This document shows, in pieces, positions 1-9,600 of a stretch of 64,000 nt of DNA. The stretch covers positions 3,224,001 through 3,288,000 of the forward strand of contig NZ_CP197246.1 of NCBI RefSeq assembly GCF_052076145.1, given 5' to 3'. The position numbers and the translations under genes were made by a program. Numbering within the stretch: the first letter of the stretch is position 1; each line of letters opens with the position of its first letter. The notes beneath the pieces were generated by a model. It was given only the letters and a program-made list of their open reading frames with translations, ran no database searches and was not told the origin of the DNA. Source of the DNA: Kitasatospora sp052076145. Its GTDB lineage: Bacteria; Actinomycetota; Actinomycetes; Streptomycetales; Streptomycetaceae.

Positions 1-406
1 GCGGCAGGCCGAGTTCGCGCAGCCGGTGCAGGTACGCCACCGAGCCCTCGTACGGCTGCACGCCCTGCTCGCGGATCATCCGCAGCACGGTGTCGTTCTT
101 CGCCCGGCTCAGGCCCTGGACGGTCCGGGCCCCCGGCGGGTCCTCCGGGCTGCCCTCCGGCAGCTCGACGCCCCGGGAGGCGAGGAAGGCCCGGGTGCCA
201 TCGAGGCGGGGGCGGCCGTCGACGTAGGTGTCGTACTCGTCGACGGGGTCGAAGGGGCGGAACTCACCCCCCGTCCGCTCGGCCTCGGCCCGGAGGAAGG
301 TGTCGAGCATGTCCTTCCAGGCCGCGGCGTGCACCTTGGCGGTCTGCGTCAGCACCCCGTCGAGGTCGAACAGGTACGCGTGGATGTGGTCCGGAAGCCC
401 GAGCAT
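1..406 (-). CDS. HAD-superfamily hydrolase, beta-phosphoglucomutase-like (partial)
   Basis: The gene is cut by the left window edge, so only about 135 N-terminal residues are visible. Residues 12-18 read LFDLDGVLT, the HAD nucleophile motif (DxDG), followed by a cap region containing AWKDMLDTFL and YVDGRPRLDG. That layout is typical of beta-phosphoglucomutase-type sugar-phosphate phosphatases or mutases. ATG at 406 is chosen because the HAD motif follows at the usual distance. In Streptomyces such proteins often sit next to a family 65 glycosyl hydrolase, which would lie outside this window. Substrate is unknown; the family call is firm, the specificity is not. Confidence 0.85.
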   Translation of the reverse strand, partial: MLGLPDHIHAYLFDLDGVLTQTAKVHAAAWKDMLDTFLRAEAERTGGEFRPFDPVDEYDTYVDGRPRLDGTRAFLASRGVELPEGSPEDPPGARTVQGLSRAKNDTVLRMIREQGVQPYEGSVAYLHRLRELGLP

Positions 407-534
407 GACTGCCAGTCTCGGCCAACAGCCCGCCGGATCCGCCCATTCGGGCCCGCCGGGCGCGTCGCGCGACCGCCCACGCGCCTTCCGGCACGTGGGC
501 GGTCGTCCGTCGAGGGCCCCTACATCGAGGGCTC

Positions 535-1308
535 CTACATCGGGACGGGCTTGATCACCGCGAAGACGGCGCCCTGCGGGTCCTGGACGACGGCCATCCG
601 GCCCGCGACCATGTCGAAGGGCGGCATCAGGACGTTGCCGCCCTTCTTGACCAGCGCGTCCACCACGCTGTCGGTGTCGTCCACGGCGAAGTAGGTCAGC
701 CAGTGCGGCGGGGTACCGGGCGCCGCCACCGAGGTCAGCCCGCCGACGGCGCGGCCCCCGACGTTGATCGAGCTGTAGTTCTCCACGCCCTCCATCGGCT
801 CGGAGACGATGCCCAGCACGGCCTGGTAGAAGGCCGCCGCGGCCTTCATGTCGCCGGTGTGCAGCTCGTTCCAGGTCACCGCGCCCGGCTCGTTGACGAT
901 CTGGGCGCCGAAGAAGTCGACGGGCTGCCAGATGCCGAAGACCGCGCCGGTCGGGTCGGCGGCGACCAGCATCCGGCCGGTGGTGCCGACGTCCATCACC
1001 GGGAACATCACGGTGCCGCCGGCCTTGGTGACGGCCTGCAGGGCGGCGTCCGCGTCGTCGGTGGAGAGGTAGGTCGTCCAGACCGTCGGCGGCTCGGGCA
1101 TCCCCTCCGGGGCCATCGCCGGGCCGATCCCGGCGACGGGCTTGCCGTTCAGCGTGCAGATGGCGTAGCCGCCGAACTCCTCGGGGCCCTTCTCGCCCTG
1201 CCAGCCGAAGAGGTCGCGGTAGAAGTCGAGCGCGGCCTGCTGGTCCTTGGCCATCAGATCGACCCAGCAGGGCGTGCCGGGCGCGTACGGGGCGGTGACT
1301 TCGGGCAT
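535..1308 (-). CDS. VOC family protein, two glyoxalase-fold domains
   Basis: A 257-residue protein with two tandem VOC (glyoxalase/bleomycin resistance) modules, roughly residues 8-125 and 135-255. Each has the pattern 'CWVDL..KD..AA..FY..LFGW' or 'TWNEL.TGD..AA.AFY..VLG'. The second half carries GRMAVVQDPQGAVFAV, a usual C-terminal strand of the fold. ATG at 1308 is supported by an upstream GGAGAG at proper spacing; the frame stays open further upstream without a better start. Family members are metal-dependent lyases, dioxygenases or drug-binding proteins, often of unknown substrate. It appears monocistronic. Confidence 0.85.
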   Translation of the reverse strand: MPEVTAPYAPGTPCWVDLMAKDQQAALDFYRDLFGWQGEKGPEEFGGYAICTLNGKPVAGIGPAMAPEGMPEPPTVWTTYLSTDDADAALQAVTKAGGTVMFPVMDVGTTGRMLVAADPTGAVFGIWQPVDFFGAQIVNEPGAVTWNELHTGDMKAAAAFYQAVLGIVSEPMEGVENYSSINVGGRAVGGLTSVAAPGTPPHWLTYFAVDDTDSVVDALVKKGGNVLMPPFDMVAGRMAVVQDPQGAVFAVIKPVPM

Positions 1309-1492
1309 GTGCTTCTCTCCTGTGGTGGTAGCACGTGGTGGTAGCCCCCCGGAGCCACCTTGGCCGCCCTCCGCCGCAGCCGCCACCCGAGTGCGTCCCC
1401 GTGCGCCCGGTGCGTCCCGAGCGGTGGGACAGCCAAGATGAATCCGACGGGCCGGTCGTGCGCGACTCAGTCAGATGACCGGGCGGACTCAG

Positions 1493-2371
1493 TCACCTCA
1501 GCCGCCGCACCCGCCGCCCCGGGCTGTCCGGCCCCGCCGGCGGCTGGCCCCACAGGCCCGGCGCGGCCGCACTCAGCTCGCGCTGGAGCAGCTCCCGGTA
1601 GGACACCCGGTAGGCGTGCGCGGCGATCTGGTTGCCCGCCGCGAGGTACGCCGCGACGAGGGTCTCGTGGGCGCTCTCGCGGAGGTTGTCGGAGTGGATG
1701 GCGACCAGTGCGGCGTCCACCGCCGCGCCCGCCCAGCCCGCCTCGGAGAGGCGGCTGGAGAGGGCCTCCAGCGCGTGCAGCCGCAGCTGTCGCCAGCGGA
1801 CCTGGTGGTGCGAGAGCCAGTCCTCCTCCCAGTCCGCGAGCAGGTCGGCGCCGAGGTCGCAGCCGACCGCGCGGCCGAGCTCCTCCGTCCCCATCGGTAT
1901 CGCGAGGTTGAGCACGTGGGCCGCCACGGATCGGCGTTCCACCAGGTCAACGGCGACGTGCGGGGCGAGCCGGAGGCGTTCGGGGGTGCTGTCCACCAGG
2001 TTGGCGCGCTCCCCCGGGAGCCGGTGCAGCGCCGTCCGCAGGGCCGCTCCGGCGCGCGCCGGATCGAGCTGCGGCCAGAGCACGGCGGCCGCCCGGGAGC
2101 GGGTCAGCCCGTTCGGCTCGACCGCCAGCAGCGCCAGCAACCGCCGCGCCCCGACCGTGGGTTGGATCTCCCTGCCGTCGAAGCGGAGGGCGAACCCCCC
2201 GAGCAGGTCCAGCTCGACCAGCGGCTGCGCGCAGCCCCCCTGCCGGTCCTCGTGCGAGTCGTGCGGGTCGTGCGGCTCGTGCTCGACCGCCTGGAGCGCG
2301 GCGGTGCTGCCACGCTCGGCGCCCGTAGACAGAGGTTGGATCATGGTGCCAACTCCCCCCAGCTCCTTCAC
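1493..2371 (-). CDS. SARP/AfsR-type transcriptional regulator with BTAD domain
   Basis: A 292-residue protein. After a His/Asp/Glu-rich N-terminal tail (to about residue 50) there is an OmpR-like winged helix (VELDLLGGFALRFDGREI, ARRLLALLA). A bacterial transcriptional activation domain follows (residues about 150-270; WEEDWLSHHQVRWRQLRLHALE and the repeat-like YLAAGNQIAAHAYRVSYRELL). This is the short SARP architecture without the NB-ARC/TPR extension of AfsR. SARPs usually activate nearby secondary-metabolism genes. It is divergent from the haloperoxidase operon, which makes that operon a plausible target, by inference only. An in-frame ATG at 2344 is an alternative start. Confidence 0.8.
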   Translation of the reverse strand: MKELGGVGTMIQPLSTGAERGSTAALQAVEHEPHDPHDSHEDRQGGCAQPLVELDLLGGFALRFDGREIQPTVGARRLLALLAVEPNGLTRSRAAAVLWPQLDPARAGAALRTALHRLPGERANLVDSTPERLRLAPHVAVDLVERRSVAAHVLNLAIPMGTEELGRAVGCDLGADLLADWEEDWLSHHQVRWRQLRLHALEALSSRLSEAGWAGAAVDAALVAIHSDNLRESAHETLVAAYLAAGNQIAAHAYRVSYRELLQRELSAAAPGLWGQPPAGPDSPGRRVRRLR

Positions 2372-2429
2372 CGGCTTCCCACGCTAACCACTCGCCGTGG
2401 GCGCGGCGAGCGCAATCGACCCGGCGCAT

Positions 2430-2440
2430 ACCTGACATAG
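2430..2440 (+). promoter_or_regulatory. Recurring motif ACCTGACATAG in divergent intergenic region
   Basis: The 270-bp gap between the SARP gene and the haloperoxidase gene contains ACCTGACATAG. The core ACCTGACATA occurs again in front of the B12-subunit gene (6165-6174) and of the AhpD-like gene (12712-12721). It may be a promoter element or a shared operator; nothing in the sequence decides which. No other strong signal was seen in this gap. Confidence 0.3.
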
Positions 2441-2641
2441 AAGAAGCTGATTGCCCGACACCCCGCCATCCGTGCCCTGACCTGGCCGGAGATCCTCCTG
2501 GGCGGCCCCTCCGCCGCGGTTTCGGCGGCGCTGGGCAACACGGTGCAATACGCCTGCAACGGTCGTGACACGTCCCCTCGCATACCTTCCGCTTGCCGGC
2601 CAGACCCGGCCGTCATCAGCATCGCGAGAAGGAACCCATCG

Positions 2642-4141
2642 ATGACACCTCCGTCCTCCGCCCCCCGTTCGCTGTCCCGCCGCAGAGTGATCGCCACCTC
2701 GGTGGGCGCTGTCGGCGCACTGGCCCTGTCGGCCCCGACCACCTGGGCCTCCGAGAAGCGGTCCACCGTGCGCCCGCACTGCTCCACGTCCCCGAGCCTG
2801 GTGGTGCGTTGGAACGAGGCGACGATGGACGCCATCCTCGCGAAGTACAAGGCCGCCGGCGCCGTCTTCGGCCCGGCTACCGTCAACGCCCGCGCGCTGG
2901 CCATCGTCCACAACTGCATCTACGACGCCTGGGCCTGTTACGACTCCGTCGCCGTCGGCACCCAGTTCGGTGGCTCCATGCGCCGCCCGCGCCGCGAGCG
3001 GACGCCGGCCCACATGAACGAGGCGATCAGCTACGCCGCGCACACCGCGCTGGTCGACCTCTTCCCGCTGCAGGCCCCCGCCGCCGACTCGTTCATGACG
3101 AGCCTCGGCTACGACCCGACGCGTACCAGCGCCCCGAAGAACAGCCCGGCCGACATCGGTCTGCGCTGCGCCAAGGCGGTGCTCGACTTCCGTCACCAGG
3201 ACGGCGCCAACCAGCTCGGCAACCCGGCCTACGCGGACACCACCGGCTACGTGCCGGTCAACCCGGCGCAGGCGATCGCCACCTTCGACCCGGCGCTGGT
3301 CAAGGAGCCGGAGCACTGGACGCCGCTGATCGTGAACGGCGCCACCCAGAAGTACCTGACGCCGCAGTTCGCGGTCATGAAGCCGTTCGCCCTGGAGCGC
3401 CCGGACCAGTTCTCGGTGCCCGCCCCGCCGAGCTACCCGTCGCTGCAGGCCTCCGCCGCGATCGCCGAGACCGTCGCGTACAGCGCCAACCTGACGGACG
3501 AGCAGAAGGCCATCGCCGAGTTCTGGCTCGACAACGACACCACCCCGCCCGGCGCCCAGCAGCTGTGGGCCCGTTTCGTCTCCGCCCGTGACGGCTACGA
3601 CATCGGCGACGACGCGAAGCTCTTCTTCGGCCTCAACATGGCCGAGACGGACGCCGCGATCGGCTCCTGGGCCGTCAAGATCAAGTACAACTACGCCCGC
3701 CCGAGCACCCTCGTGCCGTACGACCTGCGCGGCCAGCAGATCCAGGCGTGGGGCGGCCCCGGCCAGGGCACCGTCACCATGGACGGCTCCAAGTACCGTG
3801 CCTACGTGGCCGTCCCGGGCTTCCCGGCGACCGTCTCGGGTCACAGCACCTTCTCGGGTGCGGCCGCCGAGTTCCTGCGCCGCTTCACCGGCTCGGACGA
3901 GTTCGGCGACTCGTACACGTTCAAGGCCGGCACCTCGACGGTCGAGCCCGGCATCACGCCGGCCAAGGACGTCACGCTGACCTGGCCGACCTTCACCGCG
4001 GCAGCCGAGCAGGCCGGCATCTCCCGCATCTACGGCGGAATGCACTGGAGCTTCGACAACGAGCCCGGCATCGTGATGGGCCACCAGATCGGCGCGGTCG
4101 TCTACGACAAGGCGATGAGCTACTTCAACGGCGACGCCTGA
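2642..4141 (+). CDS. Vanadium-dependent haloperoxidase, Tat-exported
   Basis: A 499-residue protein beginning with a twin-arginine leader (SRRRVIATS followed by a hydrophobic stretch and an Ala-rich cleavage region near residue 36), so export is likely. All three vanadate-binding motifs of the vanadium haloperoxidase/PAP2 superfamily are visible: K346-x6-R353-P (KIKYNYARP), SGH at 399-401, and SRx5H at 461-468 (SRIYGGMH). The SGH histidine is the expected general acid/base and H468 the vanadate ligand. Members oxidise chloride or bromide with peroxide, though some homologues are phosphatases. ATG at 2642 follows GAAGGA. Downstream HPP, rhodanese and cupin genes are co-directional with short gaps. 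Confidence 0.88.
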   Translation: MTPPSSAPRSLSRRRVIATSVGAVGALALSAPTTWASEKRSTVRPHCSTSPSLVVRWNEATMDAILAKYKAAGAVFGPATVNARALAIVHNCIYDAWACYDSVAVGTQFGGSMRRPRRERTPAHMNEAISYAAHTALVDLFPLQAPAADSFMTSLGYDPTRTSAPKNSPADIGLRCAKAVLDFRHQDGANQLGNPAYADTTGYVPVNPAQAIATFDPALVKEPEHWTPLIVNGATQKYLTPQFAVMKPFALERPDQFSVPAPPSYPSLQASAAIAETVAYSANLTDEQKAIAEFWLDNDTTPPGAQQLWARFVSARDGYDIGDDAKLFFGLNMAETDAAIGSWAVKIKYNYARPSTLVPYDLRGQQIQAWGGPGQGTVTMDGSKYRAYVAVPGFPATVSGHSTFSGAAAEFLRRFTGSDEFGDSYTFKAGTSTVEPGITPAKDVTLTWPTFTAAAEQAGISRIYGGMHWSFDNEPGIVMGHQIGAVVYDKAMSYFNGDA

Positions 4142-4184
4142 GCCCCTCGACCCACCGCCGAGCGTGCTCGGCGAGGAGGACACC

Positions 4185-4739
4185 ATGACCAACTCGACCA
4201 CCACCAAGCAGTCCACACCGGTGAGCAAGCCCGCGGCAGGCCCGCAGGCCAGCTGGTGGGCCGGGGGCGCACCGCCGTTCGCGGGCACCAAGGCCACCGT
4301 GCTGGGCACCGTCACCACCATCGTGTCCCTGCTGATCCTGGTCGCCCTGGGCCAGGCCACCGACAAGCTGCTGATGATCGCGCCGCTCGCGGCCACCGCG
4401 ATGATCATCTGCGCGAGCCCGGGGCTGCCGCCGGCCCAACCCCGTGGTGTGCTGCTCGGCCAGCTCGGCTCGGCCGTCGTCGGCTTCGCCGGCGCCGCCC
4501 TCTTCGGGCACTCGCTCTGGGTCGCCGCAGTGGCGGCCGGGGTCTCCGTCGCGGCGATGGGCCTGCTCCGCGCGGTGCACGCCCCGGCCGCCGCCACCGC
4601 CGCGCTGGTCGTGGTGCAGCACCCGGCCGAGGGCAAGTTCCTTGCCCTGCTGGCGATCGGCAGCGTGCTGCTGATCGCGGTCGGCATGATCGCCTCGCGC
4701 ATCGGCGCGATCGGCAAGTACCCCACCTACTGGTGGTGA
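4185..4739 (+). CDS. HPP family integral membrane protein
   Basis: A 184-residue membrane protein with four to five hydrophobic helices. It matches the HPP family pattern: the helix ending in LMIAPLAATAMIICASPGLPPAQPR, a glycine-rich helix, and AVHAPAAATAALVV where the family signature would fall. ATG at 4185 is preceded by GAGGAGGA. Some HPP proteins are described as nitrite transporters in chloroplasts and cyanobacteria; the bacterial role is poorly known. The gene lies 43 bp after the haloperoxidase and 53 bp before the rhodanese, suggesting one transcript. A link to halide or oxidised-halogen handling is only an inference from position. Confidence 0.75.
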   Translation: MTNSTTTKQSTPVSKPAAGPQASWWAGGAPPFAGTKATVLGTVTTIVSLLILVALGQATDKLLMIAPLAATAMIICASPGLPPAQPRGVLLGQLGSAVVGFAGAALFGHSLWVAAVAAGVSVAAMGLLRAVHAPAAATAALVVVQHPAEGKFLALLAIGSVLLIAVGMIASRIGAIGKYPTYWW

Positions 4740-4792
4740 CCGGCGGCTCCGGCCGGAGCTTCCGGCCGGAGCAGAGAGGAATCGGAGATCCG

Positions 4793-5659
4793 GTGAACCG
4801 AGACAACATTCTGGTCAGTACCGACTGGCTGCAGGCACACTCGCGGGACGAGGGTGTCGTGCTGGTCGAGATCACTGACGGCGGGCCCAGCGCCTCCGGG
4901 CGCATCCCCGGGGCGGTCAGCCTCGACTGGACGCGGGACCTTCAGGACCCCGTCCGCCGGGATCTCATCACGCCCGAGGAGTTCGCCGCCCTGGCCGGGA
5001 AGCACGGCATCGGCCCGGACGACACCCTGGTGTTCTACAGCGGCAACAGCAACTGGTGGGCGGCTGCCGGGTTCTGGCAGTTCCGGATGGCCGGCCACCG
5101 CGAACTGCGGCTGCTCGACGGCGGGTTGGCCCGCTGGGAGGCGCTCGGCCTGCCGTTCACCTTCGAGTCCCCGCGCCGGACACCGGTGGAGTACCCCGTC
5201 CGGACCCCGGACCACGGCCCCCGGGCCTTCCGCGACGACCTGCTGAGCGGCATAGGCAAGCTCAACCTCGTCGACGTCCGCTCGCTGGAGGAGTACCTGG
5301 GCGAGCGCACCGCGCCTCCCGGCGTGCCGGACGACCTGGGCGTGCGTCCCGGCCACGTCCTCTCCGCCCAGCACATCCCGTGGAACTCCGCGGTCAACGC
5401 CGACGGCACCTTCCGCTCCGACGAGGCGCTCAAGGAGACGTACGGCTGTCTGGACGCCTCGGTGGAGACGGTCGTCTACTGCAGGGTCGGCTGGCGCTCC
5501 GCGCACAGCTGGTTCGTGCTGCACGAGCTGCTCGGCCTCGACAAGGTCAGCAACTACGACGGCGCCTGGCGGGAGTTCGGCTCGCTGATCGGCTCCCCCG
5601 TGGTGCGCGGACCGCTGCCGTGGGGCGTCGTCCGGACGACGGAGGACGCCGATGTCTGA
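4793..5659 (+). CDS. Rhodanese-type sulfurtransferase, two domains
   Basis: A 288-residue protein with tandem rhodanese domains (residues about 5-130 and 150-280), as in thiosulfate/3-mercaptopyruvate sulfurtransferases. The catalytic loop of the second domain is VYCRVGWRSAHSW with the active Cys at about residue 230. The first domain has FYSGNSNWW in the corresponding place and lacks the Cys, as expected for the inactive domain. The GTG start at 4793 is preceded by GGAGAT and fits the family N-terminus (STDWLQAH). It overlaps the downstream cupin gene by 8 bp, indicating translational coupling. Confidence 0.85.
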   Translation: MNRDNILVSTDWLQAHSRDEGVVLVEITDGGPSASGRIPGAVSLDWTRDLQDPVRRDLITPEEFAALAGKHGIGPDDTLVFYSGNSNWWAAAGFWQFRMAGHRELRLLDGGLARWEALGLPFTFESPRRTPVEYPVRTPDHGPRAFRDDLLSGIGKLNLVDVRSLEEYLGERTAPPGVPDDLGVRPGHVLSAQHIPWNSAVNADGTFRSDEALKETYGCLDASVETVVYCRVGWRSAHSWFVLHELLGLDKVSNYDGAWREFGSLIGSPVVRGPLPWGVVRTTEDADV

Positions 5660-6068
5660 GATCACCGTGATGGCCGACGTCTTCCGCGACGGCTTCGAGA
5701 TGACCGACCTGCCCTGGGTGCCCTGGGCGGAGCCCGGCCGGGTCGGCGTCGAGTACGTGGTGCTCTGGGGGCCGGACGAGAAGACCGGCGAGGACTCGGC
5801 GGCGCTGCTGCTGCGCTTCCCCGCCGGCGCGCACGGCGACTTCCACGAGCACCTCGGCCACGAGCTGATGCTCGTCCTGGACGGCGTGCTCGACCACAGT
5901 GACGGCCGCAGCTTCCACCGCGGCGACATGGTCGTGGAGCCCCCGGGCACCCGGCACCAGATGTCCAGCGCGGAGGGCTGCACCGTGCTCGCCGTCCGCG
6001 CCCGCCCGGCCTCGGCACGCGTGCCCGAGGCCGGACAGATCACCACCGGGGTCGGCGCGGGAGCCTGA
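5652..6068 (+). CDS. Cupin-domain protein
   Basis: A 138-residue single-domain cupin. Motif 1 is visible as GAHGDFHEHLGHELMLVLDG (His/His/Glu metal ligands) and motif 2 as HRGDMVVEPPGTRHQ. These match the ChrR/anti-sigma-like cupins and small dioxygenase-type proteins. The start codon lies inside the end of the rhodanese gene, so the two are probably translated together. Reaction and ligand are unknown; acting on a sulfur compound alongside the rhodanese is a guess from context. Confidence 0.8.
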   Translation: MSEITVMADVFRDGFEMTDLPWVPWAEPGRVGVEYVVLWGPDEKTGEDSAALLLRFPAGAHGDFHEHLGHELMLVLDGVLDHSDGRSFHRGDMVVEPPGTRHQMSSAEGCTVLAVRARPASARVPEAGQITTGVGAGA

Positions 6069-6095
6069 CCCGGCAAAGGTGCGGACTGTCAGCAA

Positions 6096-6135
6096 GGGCG
6101 CGGGGCGCTGTGAGCAACTCACGCACCCCGCGCCC
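6096..6135 (+). terminator. Hairpin between the haloperoxidase operon and the mutase operon
   Basis: A 10-bp perfect stem (6096-6105 with 6126-6135) of GGGCGCGGGG, with partial further pairing of the intervening CGCTGTGAG/CTCACGCA. It begins 28 bp after the cupin stop codon. No T-run follows, as is common in GC-rich actinomycetes. Confidence 0.6.
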
Positions 6136-6164
6136 CTGTTGCGGTTCCGAGCCGCATTACGCGT

Positions 6165-6174
6165 ACCTGACATA
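6165..6174 (+). promoter_or_regulatory. Second copy of motif ACCTGACATA
   Basis: It lies 25 bp before the ATG of the B12-binding subunit gene, just upstream of the ribosome site GAGGAG. It has the same core as the sites at 2430 and 12712. The flanks CGC[A/G]TACCTGACATA are shared with the copy at 2430. Confidence 0.3.
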
Positions 6175-6199
6175 TCGTCAGATCCTCCGAGGAGTAGTC

Positions 6200-6688
6200 A
6201 TGTCCCAGTCCTCCACCCCGCAACTGCTGCGTCCCGGCCAGCAGGAAGCGGCTCCCGCCGGCCGCCGCATCCTGCTCACCACCGGGTCCTCCGATGCCCA
6301 CACCTGGAACCTGGTCCATCTGCAGCTCTTCCTGGAGGAGCACGGCCACTCGGTGCTCAACCTCGGGCCCTGCGTGCCCGAGAAGCTCCTGGTGGACACC
6401 GCCCAGCTGACCAAGCCGGACCTGGTCGTCTTCAGTTCCGTCAACGGCCACGGCCACCTGGACGGCATGCGGGCCGCCGGCGCCATGCGCGCCGAGCGCT
6501 CCACCCGCGACATACCCATGGTCATCGGCGGTCTGCTCGGCATCTCGCCCGAGGGCGCCGAGCAGCGCACCGCCGACCTGCTCGCGGCCGGCTTCGACGA
6601 GGTCCACCCCGACGGCACCGGCCCGGCCGCGCTGCTCGGCAAGCTCGCCTCCCTCGACAGCACCTGTACGGCGCGGGTCGCAGCATGA
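6200..6688 (+). CDS. Cobalamin-binding subunit, glutamate mutase S-like
   Basis: A 162-residue protein resembling the small (sigma, MutS/GlmS) subunit of adenosylcobalamin-dependent glutamate mutase. The B12-binding Rossmann features are visible: ILLTTGSSDAHTWNLVHL in place of the DxHxxG cobalt-ligating motif (D and H kept, the final G replaced by N), LVVFSSVNGHGHLDG, and VIGGLLG. Binding of B12 base-off/His-on is therefore plausible, though the loop is not canonical. ATG at 6200 follows CCGAGGAG. The stop overlaps the start of the next gene (ATGA), which encodes the matching epsilon-type domain, so the two probably form one enzyme. Carbon-skeleton rearrangement of glutamate or a related amino acid is the expected chemistry. 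Confidence 0.8.
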   Translation: MSQSSTPQLLRPGQQEAAPAGRRILLTTGSSDAHTWNLVHLQLFLEEHGHSVLNLGPCVPEKLLVDTAQLTKPDLVVFSSVNGHGHLDGMRAAGAMRAERSTRDIPMVIGGLLGISPEGAEQRTADLLAAGFDEVHPDGTGPAALLGKLASLDSTCTARVAA

Positions 6689-9600
6689 CCCGCGTGCCCT
6701 CCGCCACGAACCGCGCCCCGGCACCTGACCTGGGCGCGTACGTTCGAGCCGCCGCGGCGGCCGGAGAACTCGTCGTACAGCCCAGAATGGGCATGGCGCG
6801 CCCCGAGGAGATGTCCGCCGGGGTCGGCGCAGTCGCAAGCCTGGCCGAGCGCACGGTCGCGACCATCACCCTCGACAGCTACACCCGCGTCGGCAACCAC
6901 GCGGCCGCCACCGCCGCCGTCCGCGCCGGCCAGCCGCTGAACGGCTTCCCGCTGGTCAGCCACGGCCCCCGGGTCACCGCCCAGGTCGCCGCCGCGGCCG
7001 GCCGCGTCCCCGTGCAGATCCGGCACGGCTCGGCCGACCCGATGGCCATCTTCCGCACCATGGCCGCCGCCGGGCTCGGCGCCAGCGAGGGCGGCCCGGT
7101 CTCGTACTGCCTCCCGTACGGGCGCACCCCGCTCGCCGAGTCGATCGCCGCCTGGCGCGACTCGGTGCGGCTGCTCGCCGACGAGAGCCGCAGCAACGGC
7201 ATCCGGGCCCACCTGGAGACCTTCGGCGGCTGCATGCTCGGGCAGCTCTGCCCGCCCTCGCTGCTGATCGCGATCTCCGCGCTGGAGGCGCTGTTCTTCG
7301 CCCAGCACGGCATCACCAGCGTCTCGCTCAGCTACGCCCAGCAGACCCACCACGAGCAGGACGCCGAGGCGCTCACCGCGCTGCGGCTGCTCGCCGACGA
7401 ACTCCTGCCCAAGGAGGTCGACCGGCACCTGGTGCTCTACACCTACATGGGCGTCTTCCCCCGCACCATCCCCGGCGCCCGGCTGCTGCTCGCCCGCAGC
7501 GCCGAACTCGCCGTCCGGGGCGGGGCCGAGCGGCTGATCGTCAAGACCGAGACCGAGGCGCACCGCATCCCGACCGTCGCGGAGAACCTCGTCGCGCTGC
7601 GTGCCGCCGCCACCCAGGCGCGGCGCACCCGCGAGACGCTGGCCGACCAGGGCGGCCTGCCCTTCCGGGACGGGCAGCTCTTCCGGGACGGGCAGCCGGT
7701 ACGCGCCCTGCGCGCCGTCCGGCCCGGCCAGGGCGGGGTCGACGCCGAGGAGGTGCTGACGGAGGCCCGCGCCCTCGTCACCGCCGTGCTCTCGCTCTCC
7801 GACAACGTCGGCACCGCACTGCAACGCGCCTTCCACCGCGGCCTGCTGGACGTCCCGTACTGCCTGCACCCCGACAACCGGGGCGCGACCAGGGGCATCA
7901 TCGCCAGCGACGGGCGGCTGCGCTGGGCGGAGCTCGGCGCGATGCCGCTCACCAGCTCCAGCCGGACGGCGCCGCTCACCTCCGGGCGGCTCGCCACCAT
8001 GCTCCGGCACGTCGCGGACGACCACGACTACGAGGCCGAGGCCCAGGGCGGGTCCGAGACCTCGGCGGCAGCGGCCGGTGCCGGGTCGGGCGCCGGCTCG
8101 GGTGCGGCCACCGTCTCCGGGGTCGTGCCACTGTTGCGCCCGGCCGCCGTGGAGGAGCCCGTCGCGCAGCAGCCGCTGCGGGTCGCCGTGGTCGGCATGG
8201 GCCCGCGCGGGCTCTCGGTGCTGGAGCGGCTGGTGGCGCGTGCCGCCGAACAGCCGCTGGAGCACCCGGTCATGGTCCACGTGATCGATCCGCACGACGC
8301 GGGGGCCGGGCGGATCTGGCGGCAGGAGCAGTCACCGCACTTCCTGATGAACACGGCGGCCAAGGAGGTCACCATGTTCTCCGGGGCGACCGACGACGGC
8401 CCGGCCCGGCCGGGCGCCGGGCCGACGCTCGCCGAGTGGTGGGCGCAGGCCGAGCCGGAGACCGCCGAGCCCGAGGGCTTCGCCCCCCGGGTGGTCTACG
8501 GACGGTACCTGTCGTTCGTCTTCGAGCGGATCATGATGGCGCTGCCGGCCAACCTGACCGTGCACCGGGTGCGCGGCCAGGTGCTCACCGCCGACCGGAT
8601 CGCCGACCTCGGCTCCGAACGCAGCATCGGCTGGGGCGTCGGCGGCAGCCGTGCCAGCACGCCGCGGGACTCCACGGCCGGGGTCTACCGGCTGCGGATG
8701 AACCGGGGCGACGTACTGACCGTCGACCGGCTGGTGCTCGCCACCGGCCACCCCAGCAACGACCTGGACTGCGAGCAGAAGAACCGGGCGGCCTTCGCCG
8801 CCGCGCACCCTCCGCTCCAGTACATCGTCGGCGAATCCGCCAACGACATGCCGCTCTCGCACATCCCGCCCGGCTCCGCCGTCGGCGTGGTCGGCATGGG
8901 CCTGACCTTCTACGACCTGCTGGCCGAGCTGACGCTGGGCCGGGGCGGGAAGTTCGTGCCCAGCGACGACGGCCTGCGGTACGTGCCGAGCGGCCGGGAA
9001 CCCCGGATCTACCCGGCCTCGCGCGGCGGCATCCCGCTGCTGACCCGTGGCGCCAACCAGAAGGGTCCGTTCTACCGGTACACCGCAAGGCTGTTCACCC
9101 CCGTGCGGATGGCCGAGGTCCGCTCGCGCGGCCCGGTCGACTTCTACGCGATGGTGCTGCCCTGGCTGATGGCCGAGATCAACCTCGTCCTGCTGGAGAC
9201 CCGGATCCGGAACGCGGCCGGGCCCGAGGCCGCCGCCCGGTTCGCCGAACTGGCGGTCGCCGAGCTCGGCTGCGCGGAGCTGCCCAGGCTGGAGACGCTC
9301 TCCGAACTGGCCGCCGCCTACTGCGTGGACACCTCCCTGCTGCACGACCTGAACCGGCTCGCCCGGCCGTTCAGCGGCGTGCGGTTCGGCTCGCCCGAGG
9401 AGTTCCGCAAGTCGCTCGCCGAGTGGCTGCGGGCCGACCTGGCGGAGGCCAGGCTCGGCAACGCGGACGGGCCGCTGAAGGCCGCGTTCGACGTGCTTCG
9501 CGACGTCCGGCAGACGATCAGGTCGGTGGTCGACTTCGGCGGGCTCTGCCCGGAGTCGCACCGCCGGTTCCTCTCCGAGTTCAACCCCGTCGCGGCGCTG

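Noticed and set aside
2384..4726. 780-codon open frame opposite the haloperoxidase and HPP genes
   Set aside because: Low-complexity antisense frame; the plus-strand genes carry catalytic motifs and good ribosome sites.
6069..6199. Cobalamin riboswitch upstream of the B12-dependent mutase operon
   Set aside because: The gap is too short and holds only a terminator-like hairpin and the ACCTGACATA motif; no B12-box type sequence was recognised.
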